A stretch of DNA of 64,000 bases from CBDVBE01 sp964543525 (lineage in GTDB: Bacteria; Fibrobacterota; Chitinivibrionia; Chitinivibrionales; JANQEN01): assembly GCA_964543525.1 (NCBI GenBank), contig CAZIYW010000011.1, positions 1-64,000 of the forward strand. The letters are read 5' to 3'. How positions within the stretch are numbered: position 1 is the stretch's first letter; the number at the start of each line of letters is the position of its first letter. Shown here in pieces: positions 27,432 to 36,497 of the stretch. Below the pieces are notes generated by a model. The model saw only the letters and a list, made by a program, of their open reading frames with translations, was not told the origin of the DNA and made no database searches. The translations under genes were made by a program, and so were the position numbers.

Positions 27432-27779
27432 ATGCCAAGAGTAAAAAACAGGGTAGCATCCCGAAAAAGAAGGAAAAAAATAACCAAAGCGAATGCCGGT
27501 TATTTTGGTAAACGCAAAAACTGTCTGCGAACGGCGAAAGACGCTTTCTGGAAAAGCGGTGTGTATGCCTACAACGACAGGCGCAGGAAAAAGCGTGATT
27601 TCCGGGCGTTATGGATAACCCGGATAAACGCCGGCGCCCGCCTTAACGGTACGACCTACGCGCAACTTATTAACGGTATGAAAAAGAAAGACATTGCACT
27701 GAACCGTAAGACACTTGCGCATCTTGCGGTCCATGAGCCGGCAGTATTCAGCAAAATTGTTGAAACAGTAAAAGCATAA
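27432..27779 (+). CDS. rplT: 50S ribosomal protein L20
   Basis: A 115-residue basic protein. The start (MPRVKNRVASRKRRKKI), the central YFGKRKNCLRTAKDAFWKSG and RKKRDFRALWITRINAGAR match L20, with a normal length. L20 binds 23S rRNA and in other bacteria represses its own operon by binding mRNA. A good Shine-Dalgarno (AGAAGGAG) precedes the ATG. pheS starts 10 bases after the stop. Confidence 0.97.
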   Translation: MPRVKNRVASRKRRKKITKANAGYFGKRKNCLRTAKDAFWKSGVYAYNDRRRKKRDFRALWITRINAGARLNGTTYAQLINGMKKKDIALNRKTLAHLAVHEPAVFSKIVETVKA

Positions 27780-27789
27780 CGGCAAGCTT

Positions 27790-28821
27790 ATGACACTAAA
27801 AGAAAAATACCGGACCCCTGAAGCTCTCGAAGAACTGGAAAAAGTAGTAACTGCCGAATTTTCGGCGATACAGGATGCGGCAACGGCGGAGAGCTTCCGG
27901 ATTAAATACCTCGGCAAAAAAGGCCTTTTCCGCTCACTGCTTAAGGGACTGCGGGAGATGCCGGAGGATAAACGCAAAGTATTCGGCGGCAAACTGAACA
28001 CCCTTCGTAACACTATCGAAGAGCAGTTTAATCAGGCCCCCTGGGAGGAATCAAGCGTCCCTGCCGAGGACGCGGGTTTTGACCCGACCCTGCCGGCGTG
28101 GCCGTTTCCTCAGGGAAGTATTCATCCGCTTATCCTCATACGCAATGAGATTTGTGATATCTTTGTCAGTATGGGATTTGAGATAGCCTACGGGCCTGAT
28201 GTCGAGACTGACTATTATAATTTCGGCGCGTTGAATTTTCCGCCGCATCATCCCGCGCGGGATATGCAGGATACTTTCTTTGTCTCGGGCGACATTCTTC
28301 TGCGCACCCATACCTCACCGGTGCAGATACGGGTTATGGAGCATCAGCAGCCGCCGGTTCGTTGCATCATGCCGGGAATGGTATACCGCAATGAGGAGAT
28401 AAGTGCCCGCAGTTATTGCCAGTTCGGACAGATCGAAGGACTGTATGTCGATAAGCATGTCAGCCTCGCCGATCTTAAGGGCACGCTACTCGCTTTTTCA
28501 AAGCAGTTCTTCGGTGATGAAACTGATATAAAAATCAGAGGGAGCTTCTTTCCGTTTACCGAGCCGAGTATTGAAATTGACGTGCTTTGTTTTATCTGTA
28601 AAGGTACGGGCTGCAGCGTATGCAAGCAGACCGGCTGGCTCGAGATACTGGGTGCAGGCATGGTGCACCCCAATGTACTGCACAATGCCGGTATCGACAA
28701 TGAAAAATTTACCGGTTTCGCATTTGGTATGGGTATCGAACGTATTGCCATGCTTAAATACGGTATAAACGACATCCGCCTCTTTTATGAGAATGATGTC
28801 CGTTTACTGAAACAATTTTAA
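27790..28821 (+). CDS. pheS: Phenylalanine-tRNA ligase alpha subunit
   Basis: The 343-residue catalytic subunit of the alpha2-beta2 PheRS. The N-terminal helical region is followed by the class II core: HPLILIRNEICDIFVSMGFE, FNFPPHHPARDMQDTFFV, and RTHTSPVQIRVM. Late signatures are TEPSIEIDVLC and GMGIERIAMLKYGINDIRLFYENDVR. The length and order next to pheT are typical. A cysteine cluster (CFICKGTGCSVCKQTGW) in the region resembles a zinc site seen in many bacterial PheS proteins. Confidence 0.97.
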   Translation: MTLKEKYRTPEALEELEKVVTAEFSAIQDAATAESFRIKYLGKKGLFRSLLKGLREMPEDKRKVFGGKLNTLRNTIEEQFNQAPWEESSVPAEDAGFDPTLPAWPFPQGSIHPLILIRNEICDIFVSMGFEIAYGPDVETDYYNFGALNFPPHHPARDMQDTFFVSGDILLRTHTSPVQIRVMEHQQPPVRCIMPGMVYRNEEISARSYCQFGQIEGLYVDKHVSLADLKGTLLAFSKQFFGDETDIKIRGSFFPFTEPSIEIDVLCFICKGTGCSVCKQTGWLEILGAGMVHPNVLHNAGIDNEKFTGFAFGMGIERIAMLKYGINDIRLFYENDVRLLKQF

Positions 28822-28846
28822 TCATAACCGGATAAGAAAAAGTACT

Positions 28847-31240
28847 ATGAAAGTTACCTATAGCTGGCTTAAAGAACTTGTTGATTTCGACGCGACACCT
28901 GAGGAGGTTGCGGCGCGTCTTACTGCTGCCGGACTTGAAGTCGCTTCTATTGAGACACAGGCTGTTCCGCCGGGAGTAATCGTTGCAGAAGTACTCGACA
29001 TCGAAAAACACCCGAATGCGGATCACCTTACAGTCTGCACCGTTTCAACCGGTTCCGGCGAGCCGCTTAAAATAGTGTGCGGAGCGCCCAATGTAACGGC
29101 AGGGATGAAATCACCGCTGGCGCCGATCGGTACGGCGCTCACCCCGGAATTCACCGTGAGCAAGGTAAAACTCCGCGGTGTTGAATCATCGGGTATGCTA
29201 TGCTCTGAACGGGAACTGGGCATTTCCGATGACCATGATGGTATCATGGATTTGCCGAAGCAGTATCAGGTTGGTTCTCCACTGCAAGAATATATACCTT
29301 ATGAAACGGTAATCGAGGTCGAACTTACCGCGAACCGCGGCGACTGTCTCAGTGTCCTGGGTATTGCCCGTGAAGTGGCTGCGTGCTACCACACGTCGGT
29401 AAAGCCCTTTGCACGCAGGCCATGTGAATCGGGTGAACCCGCAGAGAAAGCAATTTCAGTGGTTATCGAGGATGATGTAGGCTGTCCGAGGTATACAGGC
29501 AGGCTGGTACGAGGCGTTACCATAAAGGAATCACCGCAATGGTTGAAACAGCGGCTCAGAGTGCTGGGTATAAGGCCAATCAGTAATGTTGTTGATATTA
29601 CCAATTATATTCTGCTTCTTTTCGGCCAGCCGATGCATGCCTTTGATTACGCTACCATTGCCGGGAAGAAGATTATTGTCAAACGGGCTGAGGATGGGCA
29701 GACCTTTACTACTCTTGACGATATAGAGCGTACCCTGACGGCCGAAGATCTCCTTATCTGCGACGGAGAGCAGCCTACGGCACTTGCCGGTGTTATGGGC
29801 GGTGCCGGCTCAGGTATCTCTGAAGACACTACGGATGTATTCCTTGAATGCGCCTATTTCGATCCGGTCGGTGTGCGCAAAACATCCAAACGACTCGATC
29901 TGTCAACCGACGCCTCCTACCGCTTCGAACGGGGAGTCGATCCGGAAACCGGATTGCTGGATGCCGTAGACACGGCCGCCGATTTAATTGTTGCACTGGC
30001 CGGTGGTAATGTCGCACCGGGTATCATTGATGTATATCCTCGCCCTATTCCCAGAGCACGGATACAACTTCGGCCGGCACAGGTTTCCCGGGTGCTCGGG
30101 ATTACTATTGATACAGAAACAATAAAATCCTTACTTGCATCTCTTAACATTCTGTGTATCAATGATTCCTCAGAAACTCTTGATTTCGAAGTGCCGCAGT
30201 ATCGTCACGATATCACCTTAGAAATCGATCTCATCGAAGAAATCGGTCGCTTATACGGATACGATACCATTCCGGCAAAAACCGACGCTGCCGTGCCGCT
30301 GATTAAAAAACCGAATCACGTAGAAGGGGCACTGTTGACTATTCGCAAGACCCTATCGGCAATCGGGTTGAGAGAAACGGTCACAAACAGTATGACCTCC
30401 GAGAAAAAATGCAGTCTTCTCACCCCGGACTGCGAGCCGGTGGAGCTTCTTAACCCGCTTAATCCCGACATGAAATGTATGCGCACAACATTGCTTGGAA
30501 GTCTCCTCGATGTCACCGCCTATAATCTGAACAGGAAAAACTGCAACAATAAATTTTTTGAAATCGGCAGGATTTATCATAGTCAGGGGAAGAACAGGCA
30601 ACCCATCGAGCCTGATATTCTGGCAATTCTTCTTGAAGGCGACTTTCTGCCGCCTGCATGGAATACTCAGAAACAGTCATTGAATTTCTCTATGCTTAAA
30701 GGTGTTCTTGAAACCCTGCGTAACGCATTACAACTGGCACCTTTTAACTATGCACCGGTGCGGGAAAACGGACAAACCTACTATACCGGTGAATCGGTGA
30801 ACATTACCGGTGCGGGGGTATCCGGCACCGGTGGGAAAATCGCCGCGGCAGTATTAAAAGAATTCGACATTAAGACACCGGTATTCTATGCGGAGCTTGT
30901 TATAACGGACCTGTTATCCGGGGGAATAGAAAGGGTATTGTATAAACCGTTACCCCGCTACCCGGCCGTTGAACGAGATTTCTGCTTTGTCATGGATGAA
31001 GAGCTGTTATCATCGGTCATAGGTGATGAAATCAAACACCTTTCAGAATTGGTTGAAACGGTAGTTCCGTTTGACGTTTATCGGGGAGAAAAGCTGCCTG
31101 CCGGGAAGAAAAGCATCACCTTTTCAGTACACATGCGTGCAGAGGACCGGACGCTTACCGATAAGGAGGCTGAAAAGGTCTGCAGGCAAATAATAGCAAC
31201 AATGAAATCAAAATTTAATGCAGAATTACGGGTACAGTAA
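28847..31240 (+). CDS. pheT: Phenylalanine-tRNA ligase beta subunit
   Basis: The 797-residue beta subunit. The N-terminus carries an EMAP-type tRNA-binding domain (VVAEVLDIEKHPNADHLTVC, about residues 40-150). The B3/4 editing domain follows with LTANRGDCLSVLGIAREVAA, then the B5 domain, and the C-terminal FDX-ACB domain that binds the anticodon (YPAVERDFCFVMDEEL to the end). The length is normal for the long bacterial form. It starts 25 bases after pheS and closes the operon; the zapB-like gene begins 377 bases later with its own promoter candidate. Confidence 0.96.
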   Translation: MKVTYSWLKELVDFDATPEEVAARLTAAGLEVASIETQAVPPGVIVAEVLDIEKHPNADHLTVCTVSTGSGEPLKIVCGAPNVTAGMKSPLAPIGTALTPEFTVSKVKLRGVESSGMLCSERELGISDDHDGIMDLPKQYQVGSPLQEYIPYETVIEVELTANRGDCLSVLGIAREVAACYHTSVKPFARRPCESGEPAEKAISVVIEDDVGCPRYTGRLVRGVTIKESPQWLKQRLRVLGIRPISNVVDITNYILLLFGQPMHAFDYATIAGKKIIVKRAEDGQTFTTLDDIERTLTAEDLLICDGEQPTALAGVMGGAGSGISEDTTDVFLECAYFDPVGVRKTSKRLDLSTDASYRFERGVDPETGLLDAVDTAADLIVALAGGNVAPGIIDVYPRPIPRARIQLRPAQVSRVLGITIDTETIKSLLASLNILCINDSSETLDFEVPQYRHDITLEIDLIEEIGRLYGYDTIPAKTDAAVPLIKKPNHVEGALLTIRKTLSAIGLRETVTNSMTSEKKCSLLTPDCEPVELLNPLNPDMKCMRTTLLGSLLDVTAYNLNRKNCNNKFFEIGRIYHSQGKNRQPIEPDILAILLEGDFLPPAWNTQKQSLNFSMLKGVLETLRNALQLAPFNYAPVRENGQTYYTGESVNITGAGVSGTGGKIAAAVLKEFDIKTPVFYAELVITDLLSGGIERVLYKPLPRYPAVERDFCFVMDEELLSSVIGDEIKHLSELVETVVPFDVYRGEKLPAGKKSITFSVHMRAEDRTLTDKEAEKVCRQIIATMKSKFNAELRVQ

Positions 31241-31438
31241 CGCGGTAATAAGAAACAGCGGGAAATCGTAATAATATACTTAATTATGATATACACGTAG
31301 AAAGTGATTGGGTTATAAGAAAAGTTGCCATGCAACCGGTTAATGTGCTCCCGGTCACTCAAAAAATGTGGTAATTCATTCCCCTAAGTATCTCTTTTAT
31401 TACCCCGACAGCATGAGGGAAAGGTTTTTTAAAATAGA
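31241..31438 (+). other. Intergenic region after pheT
   Basis: Nearly 200 bases without a gene. I see no strong terminator. The following promoter candidate at 31439 starts the next transcription unit. Confidence 0.4.
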
Positions 31439-31467
31439 TTGACACTTATTTTCATTAATAATATCAT
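31439..31467 (+). promoter_or_regulatory. Sigma-70 promoter for the zapB-like/zapA/rny unit
   Basis: TTGACA at 31439-31444 and TATCAT at 31462-31467, separated by 17 bases in AT-rich DNA, about 150 bases before the first start codon. Confidence 0.6.
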
Positions 31468-31617
31468 AAATAAAAAAGACCATTGTAATTTGCCGAATCA
31501 TGGGTTATTTTTAAGGAGGGATGTGACTAAAGTCCATAACAGGTTGGAATTATTAATAATAAATTTTTTATCTAAAGAAAATCTTTAAGAGAACTATTTC
31601 AGGTAAGGAGAATTTAC

Positions 31618-31860
31618 GTGCCGCTTGATTGTATTGATGAACTTGAAAAGAAAATAGATGCATTACTCAGTTCACTAAAACAAGCAAGAAGTGAGAACAA
31701 GGATATAATGGGCAGAATTCAGGCACTTGAGAAAGAAAACGGCGAGCTGAAGGATGAGCTGGAAGCAGTCAAAAATGATTCTTCAGAGAGCCGGAACCAA
31801 CTGAAATCTGCCGCTGAAAAAATAAAAAGTTTAATATCCAGGCTCGAAGCTATAGAATAA
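31618..31860 (+). CDS. ZapB-like coiled-coil protein
   Basis: An 80-residue protein that is almost entirely a heptad-repeat coiled coil (LEKKIDALLSSLKQARSENK to the end, IQALEKENGELKDELEAV). It starts with GTG, preceded by AAGGAG, and directly precedes zapA. Its size, coiled-coil character and neighbourhood fit ZapB-type division proteins, which bridge ZapA and other division factors; direct homology to ZapB is not certain. Confidence 0.65.
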   Translation: MPLDCIDELEKKIDALLSSLKQARSENKDIMGRIQALEKENGELKDELEAVKNDSSESRNQLKSAAEKIKSLISRLEAIE

Positions 31861-31897
31861 CTCTTTCAGATGGCAGGGGTGTCATCGTGGGGGCCTC

Positions 31898-32200
31898 ATG
31901 GGTTCGACAAACGAAAGTGTGCGTGTCAATATATGCGGCGACGAATATTCCATTAAAACTGATATTGATATAGAAACGACCAAAAAAATCGCTGAATATG
32001 TTAATCAGAAGATGATGGAATTAAAAAGGAATAGTCCTATACGTGATAATTTAAAAATTGCAGTTCTCTCTGCGTTAAATATTGCGGGAGAATTGCATGA
32101 ATACAGGGAGAGATGTGAAAAAGCACAAAAGAAACTTTCTGATTTTGAACATAAAGCAACAACACTTTTTCAAAAAATAGAAAGCGGTATTAGCGAATAA
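31898..32200 (+). CDS. zapA: Cell division protein ZapA
   Basis: A 100-residue protein matching ZapA, which cross-links FtsZ filaments at midcell. The N-terminal globular part contains VRVNICGDEYSIKTDIDIETTKKIAEYV, and the C-terminal half is helical (LKIAVLSALNIAGELHEYRERCEKAQKK). Its position before rny matches arrangements reported in Bacteroidota-like genomes. It follows the zapB-like gene by 37 bases and shares its promoter. Confidence 0.85.
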   Translation: MGSTNESVRVNICGDEYSIKTDIDIETTKKIAEYVNQKMMELKRNSPIRDNLKIAVLSALNIAGELHEYRERCEKAQKKLSDFEHKATTLFQKIESGISE

Positions 32201-32390
32201 TATATCCCTGCGTATTCGACCTCTCTTTTCTCCTGCGCACACAATAAGCCCCCAAAGCGGTTTCTGCCGTTATTATTATCGAGCCGGATTTCCAGATTTT
32301 GTGCGAAAAGCACGCATGTATGGTACTATCTACCGTTCAAAACGGTATACCATTATGTGATTATTATAGTTTTTCTTGTGGGAGGTTTGT
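32201..32390 (+). other. Structured leader between zapA and rny
   Basis: 190 bases with no gene, but two clear hairpins: GTGC-GAAAA-GCAC at 32301-32313, and a longer one at 32320-32353 (ATGGTA...TACCGTT-CAA-AACGGTA...TACCAT). In some bacteria a 6S RNA gene lies next to zapA, and this is the corresponding place. I could not confirm the 6S fold, so it may simply be a regulatory 5' leader of rny. Confidence 0.4.
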
Positions 32391-33968
32391 ATGAATGGAC
32401 AGTTAGTATACGTTGTGATTGGTCTTGTCATTGCTCTGGGTGCATTTCTGGTCGGTTATTTCTGGCGATCGATTGTTGATAGAAAATATTCCGAAAAGCG
32501 GGAGTTAAATGCGCAGAAAGAGGCTGAAATTATACTTGACAAAGCAAAAAAAGAGGCCGAGCTTTCCAAAAAAACGGCTATCCTTGAAGCGAAGGATGAA
32601 TGGTTTAAGGCAAAATCAAAATTTGAGGAAGAGGTCGCTCAGAAAAAAGAGGTGCTTCGTGCTGAGCAGCAACGTATTAAAGAACAGAATATTGAATTAA
32701 AACACAGGAGCGATACCATATCAAAACGTGAGAGTGAGTTTACTGCACGCGAAAATTTTCTTAACAGCAAAGAAAAAACGCTCCGTACGAAAGATTCTGA
32801 ACTCAGCCGGCTCCTGGCGCAGCAAAACGAGAAGCTTGAGAGAATAGCACATTTAACGGAGGAAGAAGCAAAGAAAATATTACTCGAAAACCTTGAAAAT
32901 CAAGTGCGGTATGAATGTGCGCAGTTAATTAAAGACAAAAAAGACGAAGCACGGGCTGAGGCTGAGAAGGAAGCGAAGGAAATTGTTCTGCGGGCTATTC
33001 AGCGATGTGCGGCTGATACCACAATAGAATCCACCGTTTCGGTGGTGCATCTTCCGAATGACGAGATGAAGGGTCGTATTATCGGGCGCGAGGGAAGAAA
33101 TATTCGTGCTTTCGAAGAGGCAACCGGTATTGATGTTATTGTCGACGACACACCGGAGGCGGTTATTCTCTCGAGTTTTGACCCGATACGACGGGAAGTC
33201 GCTCGTCTTGCGCTGGAAAAACTCATCTCGGACGGCAGAATTCATCCCGGCCGCATTGAGGAACTTATCGCGAAAAGTGAGGAGGAGCTTAACAGGAAAA
33301 TCAAGGATGCCGCGGAAGAGGTTCTCTATGACCTCGATGTACATGGCTTGAAACCAAAGCTGGTGGAGATGCTCGGGCGACTGAAATTTCGCACCTCTTA
33401 CGGTCAGAATGTACTGCAGCACAGCAAAGAAGTGGCTATCCTTTCAGGAATAATCGCGTCGGAACTCGGATTTGATTCAAAAATTGCCATACGGGCGGGA
33501 TTGCTCCACGACATCGGAAAGGCGATTGACCGTGAGACTGAAGGTACCCATTCTGAGTTGGGCAAAGAGCTGGCCGAAAAATACGGTGAGAACCAGATTA
33601 TCTGCAACTCTATTGCCGCGCACCATGAGGATGTAACAGCGCTTTCTATTTATCCCGTTCTCGTACAGGCGGCCGATACCATTTCAAGCACCAGGCCCGG
33701 GGTAAGACGGGAAACGTTGACAAATTATGTTAATCGTCTGTCCAATCTTGAAGAGATCGCCGACTCCTTTAAAGGGGTCAACAAATCTTACGTCATACAG
33801 GCGGGCAGGGAGATCAGGGTTATAGTTGAACCGGAAAGCGTCTCTGATGCCGAATCTGAGGAACTGGCAAGACAGATATCCCAGAAAATCCAGGATGAAA
33901 TGGAATACCCGGGGCAGATAAAGGTAACCACGATTCGCGAAATCAGATATACTGAATACGCAAAGTAA
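32391..33968 (+). CDS. rny: Ribonuclease Y
   Basis: Membrane-anchored endoribonuclease initiating mRNA decay. The 525-residue protein starts at ATG 32391, 5 bases after GGAGG; the upstream TTG at 32376 is unlikely. An N-terminal transmembrane helix (VVIGLVIALGAFLVGYFW) is followed by a long coiled coil to about residue 210. A KH domain contains GRIIGREGRNIRAFEEATG. The HD domain holds the metal site (LLHDIGKAID), preceded by NVLQHSKEVAIL. A terminator follows at 33973. Confidence 0.95.
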   Translation: MNGQLVYVVIGLVIALGAFLVGYFWRSIVDRKYSEKRELNAQKEAEIILDKAKKEAELSKKTAILEAKDEWFKAKSKFEEEVAQKKEVLRAEQQRIKEQNIELKHRSDTISKRESEFTARENFLNSKEKTLRTKDSELSRLLAQQNEKLERIAHLTEEEAKKILLENLENQVRYECAQLIKDKKDEARAEAEKEAKEIVLRAIQRCAADTTIESTVSVVHLPNDEMKGRIIGREGRNIRAFEEATGIDVIVDDTPEAVILSSFDPIRREVARLALEKLISDGRIHPGRIEELIAKSEEELNRKIKDAAEEVLYDLDVHGLKPKLVEMLGRLKFRTSYGQNVLQHSKEVAILSGIIASELGFDSKIAIRAGLLHDIGKAIDRETEGTHSELGKELAEKYGENQIICNSIAAHHEDVTALSIYPVLVQAADTISSTRPGVRRETLTNYVNRLSNLEEIADSFKGVNKSYVIQAGREIRVIVEPESVSDAESEELARQISQKIQDEMEYPGQIKVTTIREIRYTEYAK

Positions 33969-33972
33969 ATAA

Positions 33973-34006
33973 CAGGAACTCCTGCCTTTTTAAGAGTTCT
34001 GTTTTT
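33973..34006 (+). terminator. Intrinsic terminator after rny
   Basis: CAGGAACTC pairs with GAGTTCTG (one bulged G) across a short loop and is followed by GTTTTTA, four bases after the rny stop. Confidence 0.65.
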
Positions 34007-34079
34007 ATAGGTGCCCATTCTGTTTTCCACTGTTTTTTGCTGTGGGTGAAGCTATGGGTAATTTCAGTTGAAAATAGCT

Positions 34080-34874
34080 ATGCGAATACTTTTCATCGGT
34101 GACATTTTTGGCAGTACGGGGCGAAGAATTCTTGCTGAAAACCTCAGGGAAATTCTGGAAGAGCATGGGGTTGATGTCTGCATCGCAAATGGTGAAAATG
34201 CAGCAGGCGGAAGAGGAATAACGGTAAATATAGTTAAAAAACTCCATAAATACGGGGTGCATATTATTACCGGTGGAAACCACTCAATGGTCCACAGTGA
34301 AGTGTACGATGACACGTCACATGTAAAGCATCTGCTCCGTCCGCTCAATTTACCGAACGGTTCAAAAGGTATTGGAAAGCTCCTCTATGAACTGCCGGAA
34401 AACAAATATCTGGGTATCATCAATCTGATGGGGCGTACCTTCTGTGACGAATCGATTCCCTGCCCTTTTAAAACGGGTATGGACGCTGTCAAGGAGATGA
34501 GAAAAGTAACGCCGTTTATACTTATCGATTTCCATGCGGAAGCAACAAGTGAAAAGATATGTCTGGCCCACTATTTCGATGGTATGGCGAGCGCTGTTCT
34601 GGGCACCCATACTCACGTGCAGACCGCTGATGAACGGATTCTACCTAAAGGCACCGGATTTATATCTGATGTCGGTATGACCGGACCGGAAGAATCAGCT
34701 ATCGGTATGAAACTGAAACCGATTTTACAGCGTTATTTATATCAGTCCCGCATACGGTTCGAGCCGGCGTCAAAGGGACCCATGTTCAATGCAGTAATGC
34801 TGGATATCGATAATGAAACCGGTAAATCATTACATATTTCCCGTATTTTCAAACGGATTTCCTTTACATCATGA
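34080..34874 (+). CDS. YmdB-family metallophosphoesterase
   Basis: A 264-residue phosphodiesterase of the TIGR00282/YmdB family, often next to rny; the Bacillus protein hydrolyses cAMP and affects biofilm gene expression. ATG at 34080 gives MRILFIGDIFGSTGRRIL; the TTG at 34068 in the same frame is less likely. Metal-ligand motifs are GDIFG, ANGENAAGGRGIT, TGGNHSMVH, DFHAEATSEK and GTHTHVQTAD. Length matches the family. It overlaps the xseA start by 4 bases, so the two are coupled. Confidence 0.9.
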   Translation: MRILFIGDIFGSTGRRILAENLREILEEHGVDVCIANGENAAGGRGITVNIVKKLHKYGVHIITGGNHSMVHSEVYDDTSHVKHLLRPLNLPNGSKGIGKLLYELPENKYLGIINLMGRTFCDESIPCPFKTGMDAVKEMRKVTPFILIDFHAEATSEKICLAHYFDGMASAVLGTHTHVQTADERILPKGTGFISDVGMTGPEESAIGMKLKPILQRYLYQSRIRFEPASKGPMFNAVMLDIDNETGKSLHISRIFKRISFTS

Positions 34875-36100
34875 CTGAGTTTTATACCTTTCTCACCCCG
34901 CAGGAAAGTGAACGGCCATACACGGTCAGTGAAATCAATGACGGTATAGCCACGATTATTGAATCGGAGAATACGCTCGTATGGGTTGAGGCAGAGATAT
35001 CAAATTTCAAGCGCGCTTCCAGCGGTCACTTCTATATGCGGTTGAAGGATGAAGAGAGTCAGATTCCTGCAGTCATGTGGCGTTCTACCGCCCGGAAACA
35101 TGATTTCGAGCCTGAAGACGGCCTGGCCGTTACAGTTATCGCTTCCATTCGGGTGTATCGAAAAGGTGGCTATTACCAGCTTGATATACACCGGATGCAG
35201 CCCTCGGGTATAGGCGCATTGTATGCTGCTTTTGAGAAACTGCGGACCAGGCTTGAAGCTGAGGGCCTTTTTGATCTCGCTCATAAAAAACCGCTGCCGG
35301 AAACGGTCAAAACACTTGGGGTTGTTACCGCCAAAACCGGCGCGGCAATCCGCGATATTATCCGGGTCGTTTCAAAACGCTCCCCGCAGACTGATATCCT
35401 CCTGCGGAGTGTGCCGGTCCAGGGTGATGAGGCTCCTGCTGCAATCATTACCGCTATAGAGGAGCTAAACGACTATGGTACTGTTGATTGTATTATCGTG
35501 GGGAGAGGCGGCGGTTCTGTGGAGGACCTCTGGGCTTTTAACAACGAAGGCGTGGTTCGGGCAATCTTTGCTTCACACATTCCGATAATCTCCGCGGTGG
35601 GTCATGAAATCGATTTTACCCTGTCCGATTTTGCTGCAGATGTCCGTGCGCCGACTCCGTCGGCAGCGGCAGAAATTGCCGTTGCCGATGATCGGGAAAA
35701 AAGACGCCATTTTGATGCGATCGCAAAACGGTTCTCATCCGCTCTTCAACACTACTTTGCGACTATTAACAACCGGTATACTGCCGTTGTTCGAAATCCC
35801 GTATTTAAAAGAGCGATCCATGCTTTAACCGACGCACATCAGTACTGTGATATGCTTCGCGAACGACAGATGCATGCTATAGCATATATAATAAAAAACG
35901 CGAAAACGCGTCTGGCGAAAAACGCCGCCAGCCTGCAGGCACTGAGCCCTCTGGGCGTGCTGTCACGCGGATACTGTGCCGTAACCACTGAAGATGGTAT
36001 GCGGGTGAGCAGTGCGGCACAATTGCATGTAGGTGATCATATCTATATGCGATTTCATAAGGGAAACGCCTCGGCCGATGTTACAGAAGTAAAAGAGTAA
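34871..36100 (+). CDS. xseA: Exodeoxyribonuclease VII large subunit
   Basis: Large subunit of ExoVII, which degrades single-stranded DNA. The 409-residue protein has an N-terminal OB-fold (WVEAEISNFKRASSGHFYMRLKD) and the catalytic region with LGVVTAKTGAAIRDIIRVVSKR, IIVGRGGGSVEDLWAFN and ISAVGHEIDFTLSDFAAD. C-terminal helices and the SPLGVLSRGYC motif complete the family pattern. It overlaps the YmdB-like gene by 4 bases; xseB begins 130 bases later. Confidence 0.96.
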   Translation: MTEFYTFLTPQESERPYTVSEINDGIATIIESENTLVWVEAEISNFKRASSGHFYMRLKDEESQIPAVMWRSTARKHDFEPEDGLAVTVIASIRVYRKGGYYQLDIHRMQPSGIGALYAAFEKLRTRLEAEGLFDLAHKKPLPETVKTLGVVTAKTGAAIRDIIRVVSKRSPQTDILLRSVPVQGDEAPAAIITAIEELNDYGTVDCIIVGRGGGSVEDLWAFNNEGVVRAIFASHIPIISAVGHEIDFTLSDFAADVRAPTPSAAAEIAVADDREKRRHFDAIAKRFSSALQHYFATINNRYTAVVRNPVFKRAIHALTDAHQYCDMLRERQMHAIAYIIKNAKTRLAKNAASLQALSPLGVLSRGYCAVTTEDGMRVSSAAQLHVGDHIYMRFHKGNASADVTEVKE

Positions 36101-36230
36101 TGGAATCATGAAATATTACTTTAACGTTCTCTGTGAATGTTTCTTAGGATCAGGCTGGCGGAAAAGTATATTTTATTTTTAATCACCCACGGGGAGGAAT
36201 TACTATTACTAAAAAAGATCCGTTACTACT

Positions 36231-36497
36231 ATGGTACAGAAACAGGAAACATTTGAATCCGCGATAAAAAAACTGGAAACGATTATTGAGAGCCTTGAAG
36301 ATGAAGATCTCACCCTTGATAAGGCTTTGCAGAATTTTGAAAAAGGCGTAACGCTGATGCGTATCTGCGAGAACCACCTTCGGAATGCTGAAGGCAGGCT
36401 GAAAGAGCTTTTAAAAGGTGAAAACGGCGAATTTGTCGAAAAAATTCTCGGGGTAACACTGGATTCGGTAATTGGCGGAGAAGAGTTTGATGAGTGA
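36231..36497 (+). CDS. xseB: Exodeoxyribonuclease VII small subunit
   Basis: The 88-residue small subunit, which associates with XseA. Family pattern visible: TFESAIKKLETIIESLEDED, LTLDKALQNFEKGVTLMRICEN and LKELLKGENG. The ATG has no good ribosome binding site; an upstream GGGGAGG at 36191 is 34 bases away and an in-frame stop lies between, so start choice rests on homology. ispA overlaps its end by 8 bases. Confidence 0.92.
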   Translation: MVQKQETFESAIKKLETIIESLEDEDLTLDKALQNFEKGVTLMRICENHLRNAEGRLKELLKGENGEFVEKILGVTLDSVIGGEEFDE

